Below are positions 1 through 11,799 of a stretch of DNA of 64,000 nucleotides, in pieces; position 1 is the first letter of the stretch; each line of letters begins with the position of its first letter. Below the pieces are notes generated by a model. The model saw only the letters and a list, made by a program, of their open reading frames with translations, was not told the DNA's origin and made no database searches. This DNA is from Rhizophagus irregularis (taxonomy: Eukaryota; Glomeromycota; Glomeromycetes; Glomerales; Glomeraceae): contig NC_089436.1 of assembly GCF_026210795.1 (NCBI RefSeq), forward strand, positions 2,914,001 through 2,978,000, written 5' to 3'. The position numbers and the translations under genes are program-made.

Positions 1-843
1 TATAAACGTGGAAAAGGAGTTAAAAAGGATGAAAATAAAGCATTTGAATATTACAAGAAATCAGCTGATCAAGGATATCTAAATGCTCAATTTAAGCTTG
101 GATATTGCTACAGCAAGGGAATTGGTACTGAAATTAATAAAACAAAGGCATTTGAGTTATATAAAATAGCAGTTGAGAAAGGATGTAAAACAGCATTATA
201 TAATTTAGGCGAATGTTATGAATTAGGAAATGGTGTGAATAAAGATCCGGTTAAAGCATTTGAATGTTTTAAGAAATCAGCTGGAAATGGAAATGTTTAT
301 TCGAAATTTCAGCTTGGATATTTTTATGTGAATGGTATTGGTACTGTAGTTAATAAAGAAAAGGGATTTGAATTATATAATGAAGCAGCCGGTAGTAATA
401 TTCAAGTTGATTTTATTGAAAATGTTGAAGAATTAGTGAATGATTTAGATAAAGTTAATTATTGGTACCATAAAGCTGCAGAAAATAATAATGGACTTGC
501 ATTATATAAGTTGGGCGAATTTCATGAATTAGGAATGGGTGTTTATGAAAATAAAGTTAGAGCATTTGAATTTTATAAAAAATCAGCTGATCAAGGATTT
601 ATTGATGCTCAATATAAACTTGGATATTTTTATGAAAAAGGAATTGGTACCGATATTGATATAGCGAGGGCATTTGAATTGTACAGAATAGCCGCAGAAG
701 GAGGAAATGTTGATGCACAAAAAAGTCTTGCATATTTATATGAACAAGACGAAGGGACTGATAAAAATATAGAAAATGCTGTTTATTGGTATAAGAAAGT
801 TGTAGAAGATGTTCAAGAGAAGTTAGATGCTCTTTTAAAGTAA
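1..843 (+). CDS. Sel1-like repeat protein, 3' part (5' end outside window)
   Basis: The frame is open from base 1 to the TAA at 841-843, so the start lies to the left; an internal ATG at 235 is not the real start. The protein is a run of about eight Sel1-like repeats of about 36 residues, with the usual pattern LGYCY..GIGT..NK.KAFELY..AA..G...AQ. Sel1 repeats form TPR-like helical solenoids that scaffold protein-protein contacts. The C-terminus (from [13 protein letters not shown] onward) is nearly the same as that of the genes at 7366-9666 and 51247-55044, including an off-register repeat with the segment GSNIQVDFIE. It is a paralog of both and lacks one repeat present in the 7.4-kb gene. 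Whether the missing 5' part encodes a kinase cannot be seen. Confidence 0.9.
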   Translation, partial: YKRGKGVKKDENKAFEYYKKSADQGYLNAQFKLGYCYSKGIGTEINKTKAFELYKIAVEKGCKTALYNLGECYELGNGVNKDPVKAFECFKKSAGNGNVYSKFQLGYFYVNGIGTVVNKEKGFELYNEAAGSNIQVDFIENVEELVNDLDKVNYWYHKAAENNNGLALYKLGEFHELGMGVYENKVRAFEFYKKSADQGFIDAQYKLGYFYEKGIGTDIDIARAFELYRIAAEGGNVDAQKSLAYLYEQDEGTDKNIENAVYWYKKVVEDVQEKLDALLK

Positions 844-1343
844 GACGGAATTCAAAATTGATCAAAATAATTTATTTTCTTTAAATTTTGAAATTTTCAT
901 TGTAAACTGTAATTTTTTCACTGTCGCTTTTTTATTATTTAAATCCATCATCATTTATAAATTTATGCTATCAAGAAATTAATAAATTAAAAATTTTTTT
1001 TTGATTTCTAATTAGAATATTCTAAATATGATTATAGATATAAACCATTTGACCTGTAAATATTATGTTGGCATATGTTAGTATCGTCCACCAAGATATC
1101 AGTTATAAATGGTCTACAAATTGAAGATCATGAAAATCATTCCTTTTTGGATAATTCCGGTGGAAAATCTGTTACTTTTTTTTTGGAATTATCGATAACT
1201 CAGGCCCTGAATTCAATAATGCGTAATAAATATGAATCATACATAGTACTACTTTAACCATACATAATCATACACATCAACACTATTGCGAATTTATTAA
1301 TTGTGCCACTTTTGTGACTGTGACTATAAAGTCAGGATTATTT

Positions 1344-1606
1344 ACATCAATGTGTCAGCCTAAGTCATGCTGCCTACAATAAAATATATTACATGTTCTT
1401 CATAAATTACTGACAAGTGCATGGTAATATTGACTCATATTAACAAAGAATATGTAATATAGTATTTAATTGTGCATTATTTAATTTGACTAATAATGTA
1501 CTTCTTATTCACATCAATGTGTCAGTTCAAGTCATGCTGCCTACAATAAAATATATTACATGTTCTTAATTAATTACTGACAAATGCATGGTAATATTGA
1601 CTCATA
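1344..1606. repeat. Two direct repeats of about 96 bp
   Basis: Bases 1344-1439 and 1511-1606 are near-identical copies about 167 bp apart, each running from CATCAATGTGTCAG to TATTGACTCATA. The rest of 844-1735 is AT-rich non-coding sequence; a short open frame at 1075-1257 has no recognisable content. Confidence 0.8.
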
Positions 1607-1735
1607 CAAAAAATACATATATATATAACTAAAATACCCATCAAATTCTTTATTTCTTTACCATTTTAAATATCTTTACCATTTTAAATAATTCATTATT
1701 TATCCTACTTTTTTAGTAATTTGAATCTAATCAAT

Positions 1736-3407
1736 ATGAGCAACTATCCTGGTCAAAATAGTAAGTCCAATGAAACGTACTTAATTTGTAATATTTACTT
1801 TCAAAGATACTTAGTTATTAACCAACTTCTATTTAGTTCTAATTGAATATTTAAAAGAACAAGGTAGTAAATCATCATATTGTGGATTTTTGAAATTTAG
1901 CAGTAAATTCATCACTGCTTTGATATCACCTACAGATACATGTGATAGGCTTGATACTATTTGGTTTTATCACTTTCTTTGGGAGGCAAAATCTCTGTTT
2001 AATCAGGAAACTTATGTTGTAATAAAAAATAAGGTGAGTCATTTTTTATTTTGCAAAGTTAGGGTAACTCCTAAGTTGGATGCGTTTTGACTTAGGAGAA
2101 TTACTGATTTTGACATCTTGGTAACCAATCCATAGACCTCATTTTTGGGCACCCTAATTTTGTAGTTGATACAAGTCTGCTAATTCTGGAGGAGGAATTG
2201 GCTATGTACCTTCTTTTATCACTAAATAAATATTGATGCACTGCTAATAATTTCTTTCTTATAATAGGTAAATGAAGAACACTTTCGTTGTATAAAGTTT
2301 TTGCAAAATTTTTGGCAAAGGATTATTAAGGAACATAAAAAAGAAAATTTAGTCCCTTCTGATAAAACATCTGATATAAAATCATCTGAAATTTCTCAAC
2401 TGAATAGGATTATTAGGACATATAAAAAAGAAAGTTTAGCTCCTAATGTTACATCTCAGTTAAATGAGACATCTAATATAAAATCATCTGAAATTTCTCA
2501 ACCGAAAAAATTACTCTTCAAGTTAAACAAAAGGGAAAAAGAGTAAGAGATGATAATATTGATACAGAAAGTTCATCTAATGGTAAGTTATAATATTTAG
2601 ATTATTTCTTTTTTGCATTATATATATATATAATATTTATATTATTAAATTATGTTTAATGATTATCCATTATTAGAACACTGGAAGAAACAAAGCCAAA
2701 TTCTAAAACAAAACAAGAATAATTTAGCATATGTCCAAGTTGTTGATAATACGCTTCTTGTTGCTTCAGCATATGAAAGTCTTATTACAAATAATATCAT
2801 ACCTTTTATTAAAATTCTAAAAACTTCTTTACTAACAAGATCACGAATGTCTCTATCATAAGCAAATGAACCTGTACTTCAAGCAATTGTAGAGAATCTT
2901 TTGCCATTAAAGTATTGTATTCCAGAACTTTCATTAGTAATCAATGGTAAAAAGCAAAAAGGCTCAGGTCGTTTTGGTTATTCAGATATTTTTATTTTAA
3001 GTAGTGAAGGAGATAATAATGTTATTTTAGAATTGAAATATATATCATTAGTTGGACTTATTAATAATTTAAATCAGAAAATTAAGTTTGGTGCAAATGA
3101 ACTTGAAGATCTAGATAAAATACTTGAAAAGGAAAATGAAGAATCTGTATTAAACAGATCATATACATATTGGTCAAAGGAAGAAAAAAAAACAAATTTG
3201 ACAACTATAGATGAAATATTAAATAAGGGGTCGAATCAATTAAATTTATATATGAAAACAATTTCAAAAGGAAAAGCTATAAATTATTCTAGCTCAGGAG
3301 TATTTGATGAGCGTGTTGAAATAACAAAATCTAAACCTAATAAGTTAACGGGATTTGTTATATTAGTAATTGGTTTTCGTTGCATTTTATGGCGGGAGAT
3401 CTACTAA
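1736..3407 (+). pseudogene. PD-(D/E)XK nuclease-like family gene, damaged
   Basis: Four exons fit: 1736-1760, 1837-2033, 2268-2582 and 2677-3407, with GT-AG introns of 76, 234 and 94 nt. The C-terminal half carries FGYSDIFIL followed by VILELKY. Asp plus Glu-x-Lys in consecutive strands is the catalytic signature of the PD-(D/E)XK nuclease fold, close to the PDDEXK_9/DUF1703-type proteins that are abundant in Rhizophagus. The middle has an internal duplication (KSSEISQ, twice, with Lys/Ser linkers). Two lesions are visible: exon 3 needs a one-base frame change at the A-run near 2508 to reach the donor at 2583, and an in-frame TAA lies at 2859-2861. It is therefore a recently decayed copy, or has unrecognised splicing. 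Nuclease activity is not shown by the sequence; many members of this fold are domesticated. Confidence 0.6.
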
Positions 3408-3980
3408 TGAAGTAACAACTAACTATATATTTAATAAGATTTAAAATATTAATAGTCTAAATTTATTAAGTTTTGAAAACATTAATCTAGATTATGTTAT
3501 ATTCTTTAAATTTAACAAATTTTAATTTTTTATTTTTTTTTTATTCTTTTCTTATTTTTACTTACTAATTGTTTATAGTTTATACTTTATTCCTTCTATT
3601 TTCTTTCTGTTGTTTATTAACAATTTACAGTATTAAATATCTTTTATTTTTTTATTATTTATTCTATTCTTTCTATTAAAAGTAGATTGATGCATCAAAA
3701 GATGGGGCAGGAATTTGAAGATTTAATTGAAAGTTGCAATTCTATGGAAGCGATTAAATGCCAATTGAAATGTTTCATTTGATCCAATATTCCTTGTTTT
3801 TATTTTTTACTATTCTATTCTTTTAATTCTTTTATTTTTTCTTAACAATTTATTAAAATTTTTTCTTTATTTACTACTTTCAATTTATTATTACTATATT
3901 TTAAATAATTTATTATTTAGTTATCATATTCATTAACAGTTTGAATCTAATCAATATGAGCAACTATATGGGCAAAATAG
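3408..3980. other. T-rich non-coding stretch ending in a paralog of the 1.7-kb first exon
   Basis: Mostly T-rich runs. A 31-codon coding-like frame at 3690-3782 is unrecognised. Bases 3943-3980 repeat the start of the preceding gene (ATG AGC AAC TAT, as at 1736), so this is a second, broken copy of that family's 5' end. Confidence 0.5.
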
Positions 3981-3982
3981 TA

Positions 3983-4509
3983 CACAGTGAAATTCGATAA
4001 ACCGGATCTTCAATAAACCGGATTTGGGCCTAAACCGGACTTTTTTGCTGGAACCAAATCACGTATATTAAAATACTAGGTTCAATATACCGGAGTTTAC
4101 TAGTAAAAGCTCGATATTCGCTATTACGGATCAATTTTCTAACCAGCTATAGTAAAAAATGATTCGATAAACTGGATCACGTGATCATTAACCAATAAAA
4201 TTTAAGTAACGTGATGCGTTAAATCTTAATTTTGGCCAGAATTATAAAAATCTTAATTCCGGCTGAAGTTTTGTATTACTTATATATTTAATTAAAATAT
4301 TTTATATTCATTTTCATGACCTCTATGACTTAAAACTAAGATGAAAAATTTAATTATAGTGTATATTAATTTTATTAGCATGAAAATTTTTTAAAAATTC
4401 TGTATAATAGATTTCCAATATATCGAAATTTTTTCGCTAAACCGGATATCCCGATAAACCAGATATTTTTAGTGGAACTGACAGATCCGGTTTATCGAAT
4501 TTCACTGTG
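3983..4509. mobile_element. Non-autonomous Tc1/mariner- or pogo-type MITE, 527 bp, TA target duplication
   Basis: The ends are perfect 27-bp inverted repeats starting CACAGTGAAATTCGATAAAC, flanked by TA at 3981-3982 and 4510-4511. The paralogous sequence at 1756-1775 is continuous across this point and acts as an empty-site comparison. The terminal motif ATAAACCGGA recurs several times inside. No open frame is present. TA duplication places it in the IS630-Tc1-mariner group; the exact family is inferred. A GATCACGTGATC palindrome lies at 4175-4186. Confidence 0.9.
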
Positions 4510-4532
4510 TACTAATCCAATGAAAATTACTT

Positions 4533-4965
4533 CTAAGAATTCTAAAAAGAAACCACAAGAGACAAAATCTGAGAAGCATAAAAAGCAGAAGAAAGATAAG
4601 TCCCATAAAACATCACGATCTAAGGTCTTAGCAGAAATTTTAGATGTTTTACATAAATTAATTTAGGATATACTAGATTTTTTTAGGGTTTAGAATTGTT
4701 TTATGTTATAGTTTTATTTTTTTTTTATAGAGAAATATCTTTGAGCTAGTCACCAAAGGATGTACAAATACCAGTAGGATGTTTTATGCATGTGAAAGTA
4801 TTTGGGCAGGCATGATGGTAGATAGTTCTTTTGAACACATATTCTTAAGTCACCAAGTTTTTTATTAGTTTTTATTCGATCTTGTATTTAAACTAGATTA
4901 GTTCAATTTTGTATATTTTTCTTTTATAATAAATTTTTCCTTTGTTAAAAAAAAAAAAAAAAAAA
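4533..4965 (+). mobile_element. Poly(A)-tailed retrocopy with 17-bp target-site duplication
   Basis: The insert is flanked by direct repeats TCCAATGAAAATTACTT at 4516-4532 and 4966-4982. It ends in a 19-nt A-run (4947-4965) preceded by AATAAA at 4929-4934. It starts inside a lysine-rich coding tail (KHKKQKKDKSHK) that stops at about 4666, followed by a 3'-UTR-like region. This is the signature of target-primed reverse transcription by a LINE machinery: either a 5'-truncated LINE or a processed copy of a host mRNA. The parent is not recognised. Confidence 0.8.
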
Positions 4966-4982
4966 TCCAATGAAAATTACTT

Positions 4983-7260
4983 TAACTTTTAATATTAATC
5001 TTTTAATCTATTACCTAGATACTTTACACACTGTAAAATTTTCTTTATTCCTTTTATTCTCTTTCTGTTATACTTATTAACAATTCACAGTATTAAATCC
5101 TTTCTAAACTTATATTTTTTTATTCTTTATTCTATTCTTTTTATTTCTTATTGTCTATTAACAAAATCTTTTTAACTTTTTTATGAAATTCCTTTTTTTT
5201 TATTTTTTACTATTCTATACTTTTTATTCTTTATTTTAATCAAATAAAAAAAAATCCATATTTTTTCAATTAATTTTTTTTAAAGAATATATTAATACAT
5301 GTGACCTTATACCAAAACTTTTCAAATTCCATCCTTTAAAATAAATACATAAGTCTTTGTTTATTAAAATTATCTTTTATATATACATTATTAATATATA
5401 AAATTATCATATGATTGAACTATAATATTATGTAATTTAAATTCATTTACTTCATCTTTTAAACAAAATAATTCGATTTCATCCCTAGTATAGCCATCTA
5501 TATCTAAAATAGCCATATGTAAAGTATATAAATATAAAATTTGAGGCTTTCTAGCCGGTACTTTTATAATGCATAAAAAAAAGTGGCGCAAATTCATTCA
5601 AAATATTGCCAAATTTTGACTAATTGACAATGCTTAGGAATTGTTTGTAAAATTTCAAGATTTATGTGGAGGAAACATAGATTTCACATGTAATTTTGAC
5701 TTGTTCAATTTATAAATGGATTTGAGTTTATAAGAATTACATTAAACATTTGGATAAAAAAAAATCAAATCTCAAAGTCCTTTCAATAAAAATTTGATTT
5801 GGTTAAAAATTGATCAACTTATCTATGGGGAAAACGCAGATTTCAAATTTACGACACGCAGTTCGAACAGTCATTAGAAATCTTCACAATTATTCAATAA
5901 GAAAAATAAAAGCCCAATATCAACTTTCATATACAAAGAATTCTGACTAAACATAATTAATTATCACTTATCACTTAGGAATATCTTTTGAGTCATCATT
6001 TATACATTAAACTAAAAATACTATAAGGTATAATGAAAATATTAACTCCTCACCAATTTTACACAGGCTATTTCCTTTAAGAGAAAATGTTTACAGTGAA
6101 AACATCATTGTTAGCTAACTAAATAATAATGGCATTATAATTAATACATCAATTAACTTTTTAATTTTAACCGGAAATAAAATCCATTAAATAATATCTT
6201 AAAAGTACCTTTTAAAACTATATTAGTAAAAGGTTTATTAAAAATTACGAAATTTACTATACCAAAAATGCTAATTTGACTTCATTGTCATCATATTTTT
6301 GTCATCATGTTTTTTTTTATTTACCTATAATTCTGTTCATATTCTTAATTAGTTTTATATGTACAGGCTTATTTATCATTAACTAATAAACAAAGTATTA
6401 CTTCGCCCTTAAATTATTGGTTACTGTAGAGACCATCCTGCATCCTTACGTGCATGATTTATTAAATCATTGCCACCAGTTGGTATGCATAAAGTAAGTT
6501 TTATTAGTCGTTAATGAAAATACGTTCACAAGTTCAAAAGATAAAAATTTGTTAAACAAACGTAAAATACTTTCAAAACCTATTTAAATGAAAATAAAAT
6601 TCTAAAGGAACCAATTAAATTCAAAATAAAATTTCCCTTTCTAAAATTAATTAAATATTAACTAAACCAATTAAAATAAAAACTTCCAAAAATATCAAAC
6701 TTAGATTTTCAACGCTCTCTGGATAAATCTACACAATAAATCATCTGATAATTCTACTTTGCCACAGATCACATTGGTTACTCAAATGATATTATTCCGG
6801 ATCACACTTAAAATGGTAGTTGAGGGTCAATTTCGGACCTCAGTGTGGTCAACTAAATGGTAGTTTAAGGTTAATTCCGGACCGTAGTAAATTTAAAACA
6901 TTTTACAATTTTATACACCTAAATTAAATTTAATACTGCGCCCAAAAATTAATAATATCACTAGAAAAAGTCGTCCTCCGGGTCAAATCGGTCCATAATG
7001 ATCGGCTATGTGAATTGATTCATGAACCGATAATTAATAAATTGATATAAATTATTTTTGATATTTCGCCTAAAAAGATCAAACGCAAACCGATTTACGT
7101 AATGATCTAAATAATTTTCATAGTGAATTAATAATTAAAAACAATGTTTAAGGAAATGATTTGCTCGAAAAAGGTAATTGTACTTGTGTGATACTATGAC
7201 TTAATATTTATATGCGCAATGCTTATTTACGTAATGCGGAGCAAGATGTAACGTAACTTA
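4983..7260. other. AT-rich intergenic region
   Basis: No convincing gene. An ORF on the minus strand at 5391-5597 is short and of unlikely composition. An imperfect direct repeat pair lies at 6811-6844 and 6855-6888 (both contain AATGGTAGTT and TTCGGACC or TTCCGGACC). Confidence 0.5.
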
Positions 7261-7290
7261 AATTGTGAAACGATCTACAGTTTCACAATT
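7261..7290 (+). promoter_or_regulatory. Inverted repeat in the promoter of the Sel1 gene
   Basis: A perfect 11-bp inverted repeat, AATTGTGAAAC / GTTTCACAATT, with an 8-bp centre, sits 75 bp upstream of the ATG at 7366. It could be a dimeric transcription-factor site or a 5'-UTR hairpin. Function is inferred from position only. Confidence 0.4.
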
Positions 7291-7365
7291 GCGTGCATGA
7301 AGTGCGTGAAATGGCAACTTTCTTTTCTTTCAGGCTATCTCTTCAAACTTTTCTAATAGTAAACA

Positions 7366-9666
7366 ATGTCTTTAAATAATAATATTATTATTATTTCGAA
7401 AGAGGATGAAAACTTTTTGAAAGAATTTTTAAAAGATTTTTATCGTCAAGTTATAAGAATAGAATATTATTCAAAATATGAACATATTTTAAAGGAATGG
7501 ATAAAAGATTATTTTAATGATAATGAAAAAAGTCCTGAAATAATTTTAAATTTAATGAAAAATCATGAAGAAAGTGAAAATTGGTTTTCAAGTTTAATAG
7601 GATTTTTTTATGAACATAAAAATAATTCTTTGAAATTATATTCGTTATCGATTAATAAAGACGGTATTAATTCTATGTATCATTTACTTAATATTATTAT
7701 TGCAAAATATTTATTATCATTTTATTATTATAAAGATATTATTATGGGTAAAAAAGGTTCGATTGCAAAGAAATTGGAAAATATGTCGTACGACCACTTT
7801 GAATATTTTAATGGATTAAAAATAAATTTACATAAAGATGAGATAGGTACTATAGAGAAGTATTTTGAATCACCAGATAATTTTAATCAAAATCAAATGG
7901 AAGATATCAGAAAGAAAAAATTAATTAAATTAAATAATTTAGGTTACTGTTTTCAATTTGGAATAGGAAAAAGCAAGGATGAGTTTAAAGCATTAGAATG
8001 TTATTTAAAATCGGCAGAAGGAGGAAATTCTAGTGCACAAAATAATTTAGGTTATTGTTATCAAAATGGGATAGGAATAACAAAAGATGAAAACAAGGCA
8101 TTTGAATTATATTTAAAAGCTGCTAATGAAGGCGATCTATATGCGCAGTATAATTTAGGTGATTGTTATCAAAATGGAATAGGAACGAACAAAGATGATA
8201 AGAAAGCTCTTGAATATTATATTAAATCTGCTAAAGGAGAATATTCGCTTGCACAGAATACGTTAGGTATTTATTATCAATATGGAATCGGAACGGAAAA
8301 AGATTTAGAACGATCTATTTATTGGTATAAAAAAGCAGCAGAAAATGGAAATAAAGTCGCACAATACAATATAGGCAAAATTTATGTGAATGGAGAGAAT
8401 GGTATAGAAAAAGATGAAAATAAAGCTTTTAAATATTATAAAAAATCATCTGATCAAGAATATTTGGATGCCCAATTTGAACTTGGATACTGTTATGATG
8501 TAGGAATTGGGACGAAGATTAATAAAATAAAATCAATTGAATTATATAAAATTGCTGCTAAAAAAGAACATAAAATTGCACAATATAATCTTGGAAATGT
8601 GTATAGAAACAGGTTTAACCAAAAGGAAGCAATTTACTGGTATACTAAAGCAGCAGAAAATGGACACAGTGGAGCAAAATATAACTTGGGAAGATGTTAT
8701 AAATTTGGAGAAGGAGTGGAAAAAGATGAAAACAAAGCATTTGAATATTTCAAAGAATCAGCTGATCAAGGATATCTAGATGCTCAATTTGAGCTTGGAT
8801 ATTGCTACGGCTGTGGAATTGGTAGTGAAATTAATAATACAAAAGCATTTGAGTTATATACAATAGCAGCTGATAAAGGACACGTGATTGCACAAAATAA
8901 CCTTGGACTTTTGTACCATACGGGTAAAGGTACGGAAAAGGATTTAGAAAAAGCTATTTATTGGTATATGAAAGCAGCAGAAAAAGAATATGAAGTAGCA
9001 TTATATAATTTAGGTGAATGTTATGAATTAGGAAATGGTGTGAATAAAGATCCGGTTAAAGCGTTTGAATATTTTAATAAATCGGCCAAAAAAGGATATA
9101 ATGATTCGAAATTTCTGCTAGGATATTTTTATGTAAATGGTATTGGAACTGAAGTTAATAAAGAAAAAGGATTTGAATTATATAATAAAGCAGCTGGAAG
9201 TAATATACAAGTTGATTTTATCGAAAGTGATGAAGAATTAAAGTATGATTTAGATAAAGTTAATTATTGGTACCATAAAGCTGCAGAAAATGACAATAAA
9301 TTCGCATTATATAAGTTGGGTAATTTTTATGAATTAGGCATAGGTATTTGTGATAATGAAGTCAGGTCGTTTGAATTTTATAAAAAATCAGCTGATCAAG
9401 GATTTAATGCTGCTCAATATAAACTTGGGTATTATTATGAAAAAGGAATTGGCACTGATGTTGATAAAGCGAAGGCGTTCGAGTTATATAAAATAGCAGC
9501 AGAAGGAGGAAACACTGATGCACAAATAAACCTTGCATCTTTTTATGAACAAGGTGAAGGGACTGATAAAAATATAGAAAATGCTATTTATTGGTATAAG
9601 AAAGTCGTAGAAAATGGATGTTTAGATGTTCAAGAGAAGTTCGATTCTCTTTTACAAAAAATTTAG
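7366..9666 (+). CDS. Sel1-like repeat protein, 766 aa, single exon
   Basis: The frame is intact from the ATG at 7366 (first Met; the upstream DNA is promoter-like) to TAG. Residues 1-185 are a helical, Lys/Glu/Asn-rich N-terminal region without a recognised domain and without kinase motifs. From about residue 189 there are about 16 Sel1-like repeats of about 36 residues (for example NLGYCYQNGIG..KDENKAFELY), running to the C-terminus. One repeat pair near residues 590-650 is off-register with the insert GSNIQVDFIE, shared with the two other Sel1 genes here. Sel1/TPR-like solenoids mediate protein-protein contacts, and in this fungal lineage they are often fused to kinases; this copy is kinase-less. 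No signal peptide or membrane segment is seen, so it is probably cytosolic. Confidence 0.93.
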   Translation: MSLNNNIIIISKEDENFLKEFLKDFYRQVIRIEYYSKYEHILKEWIKDYFNDNEKSPEIILNLMKNHEESENWFSSLIGFFYEHKNNSLKLYSLSINKDGINSMYHLLNIIIAKYLLSFYYYKDIIMGKKGSIAKKLENMSYDHFEYFNGLKINLHKDEIGTIEKYFESPDNFNQNQMEDIRKKKLIKLNNLGYCFQFGIGKSKDEFKALECYLKSAEGGNSSAQNNLGYCYQNGIGITKDENKAFELYLKAANEGDLYAQYNLGDCYQNGIGTNKDDKKALEYYIKSAKGEYSLAQNTLGIYYQYGIGTEKDLERSIYWYKKAAENGNKVAQYNIGKIYVNGENGIEKDENKAFKYYKKSSDQEYLDAQFELGYCYDVGIGTKINKIKSIELYKIAAKKEHKIAQYNLGNVYRNRFNQKEAIYWYTKAAENGHSGAKYNLGRCYKFGEGVEKDENKAFEYFKESADQGYLDAQFELGYCYGCGIGSEINNTKAFELYTIAADKGHVIAQNNLGLLYHTGKGTEKDLEKAIYWYMKAAEKEYEVALYNLGECYELGNGVNKDPVKAFEYFNKSAKKGYNDSKFLLGYFYVNGIGTEVNKEKGFELYNKAAGSNIQVDFIESDEELKYDLDKVNYWYHKAAENDNKFALYKLGNFYELGIGICDNEVRSFEFYKKSADQGFNAAQYKLGYYYEKGIGTDVDKAKAFELYKIAAEGGNTDAQINLASFYEQGEGTDKNIENAIYWYKKVVENGCLDVQEKFDSLLQKI

Positions 9667-11799
9667 CCTATTTGATATCTTCAGATATTTATTTTCTATG
9701 ATTATATGATTACTTAATTTATAAGTAAAAAGAATCGACTTATAATAAAATTTTAGATTGTCATTTTGTATTACACAGTAATAAATTATTTTTTTTTCAA
9801 TTAATTTAAATAATTTCCGTATTTTATGACAGTTTTATTTAATGAAATTATCAATTTTTATGATGGCTTTATTTATCAATTTCATCATCTTTATAAATCT
9901 TTACTATTCTGATCACTAATTGAGGTAGTAATAATCATTTTACTGTTATGATGTTAATCTTCGTTCATTATTAAACTAAGCAGTATTCAATAATAAAACA
10001 AGTGAACGGTTCCAATTGAGTCTGGAGCAGCAATTCTATAACTCAACAAACTAGCCTAAAAATAAAAAGAATTAAATCATCTTGTAGTGGCCATTAAGAC
10101 AGACGAATGATGGTATAGGGAGATCAACCAGCTCAGAATTAACGTTACGCTAGAGAACCATCAAATAATCACGTTTATATATAACTTTAAACTTTCTACT
10201 TTCATTGGCTTACTACTTTCGCAAAACAAACATGTATAGATTTCTTATTTTCCCATAGTGTAATCATTTTTTAGAAAATATTTTAACTATTTATTCTTTA
10301 ATTTAACAGAGTCAGTTATTTTTTGAACGTTCTGAATAATTGCCTTATATAATTTTATTTGTTTTAAATAAAAAGGTTGCTTTCTTTTAACACCATAGAA
10401 ATTTTAAATTCACAGCCATTTTTAATATGATCCCATCTAATCAAGGTTATATTTAGAAGATAAAAATTATAAACGCGTCCTTCATATCATTCGTTATTTA
10501 TAAAAAAAAAAATTAAATCAATTATGTGTGTGATTAACAAATTTTAAATTGAAATATTTTTCGTGGGAACATAATTTTTAAAAGTAAAAAAAAAAGGTTC
10601 ATGGATTATAAATTGTTTATTTTTTTAAACGTTCAAATTTCTTGTCTGATAATATAAATTTATTAAATTTTTTTCCTCTTTTTTATTGAGCTTCGCTTTT
10701 TATGTCTTTAAATAACGTAATTGATTTAAATCCCAATACTGACTTCCAATTTCCCAAAAAAATTGAATTTTCATCTTTGATTCCTTTATTAAACAAAAAA
10801 AAAAAAGAAAATTTGAGATTCTTATTTTTTTTTAAAAAAAAAATAATGGAAAGCGATCAAAAAACTTCGTGGGTCATTATACATGTACAGTCTCGGGTGA
10901 ATATTAATTATTTATGATAAACGTAATAAAAATAAACTATACGCGTCTTTTATTATATGTATTCGTTTGCAAAATTGACGCTCATTTAAAAATTTAAACT
11001 TAACCATAATGTTTTAATTTTTTTGTGAAAGCTAATCCTACTTCTTGAACTAGTAGCTCTATTGGAAAAAAAGATTTCGCCAAGAAATCAGTGAAGTATG
11101 ATAATTTCGTGATAAGACGTGATATTTACAAACTGCCATGTTTTACATGTATTTACAAGTAATGCATCGTGATATTACACGTGATACACTTTTTTGTATT
11201 ATATCAACTTTACCATGGCGACCGGGGTCGCAATTTGTCGCAAATTACATTTTGCCAAAATTTATCTTGTAAAAAATCTTCATTTATATACGAAGAACAA
11301 ATTCATTTAAATGAAATACGTCATATAAAGGGTTATTTTTGTGCAAGTTATAAAAATAACTTCATTAAACGATATATAAAATTAATTAGTGATATTCAAT
11401 TGACAAGAACTTTTTCTTATGTTAAAATCGGGTACCATGCTGAAAATTTGTTGTATTGTGAAATTCATTATATCAAAATTCGCTATAAAAATAGTTGATT
11501 ATTTACTTTTTTACTGTTTCCTGTATTTTTAAAACTTCCTTTATTTAATATACTTTAAATGATTTTCACATTTGATGAGTTAATAAATTATAATTTTGGA
11601 ACAGTTACACCAACTTAGCTTTTATTTTAATTAACTTAGATCGGTTTATAATATTTATTAATTTATACAAGGATAAAAAAAATATAAAAACTAGCTCCCA
11701 ACTTAGACTATATAGTAAATATAGTAAGTAGCGAATTCAACCCTTTTATGTTCTTTATAAATGTTTTTCAAAGAGTATGAATGATAGAGAAGTAAATTT
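9667..11799. other. Intergenic region, no supported gene
   Basis: AT-rich. Short open frames at 10702-10917 and 11169-11498 on the plus strand lack recognisable motifs and have homopolymer-driven composition. No repeat boundaries were found. Confidence 0.5.

Noticed and set aside
5391-5597. Minus-strand 68-codon open frame
   Set aside because: No splice signals, motifs or conserved context; length is expected by chance.
10702-11498. Two short plus-strand open frames
   Set aside because: Homopolymer-driven composition, no splice or domain evidence.
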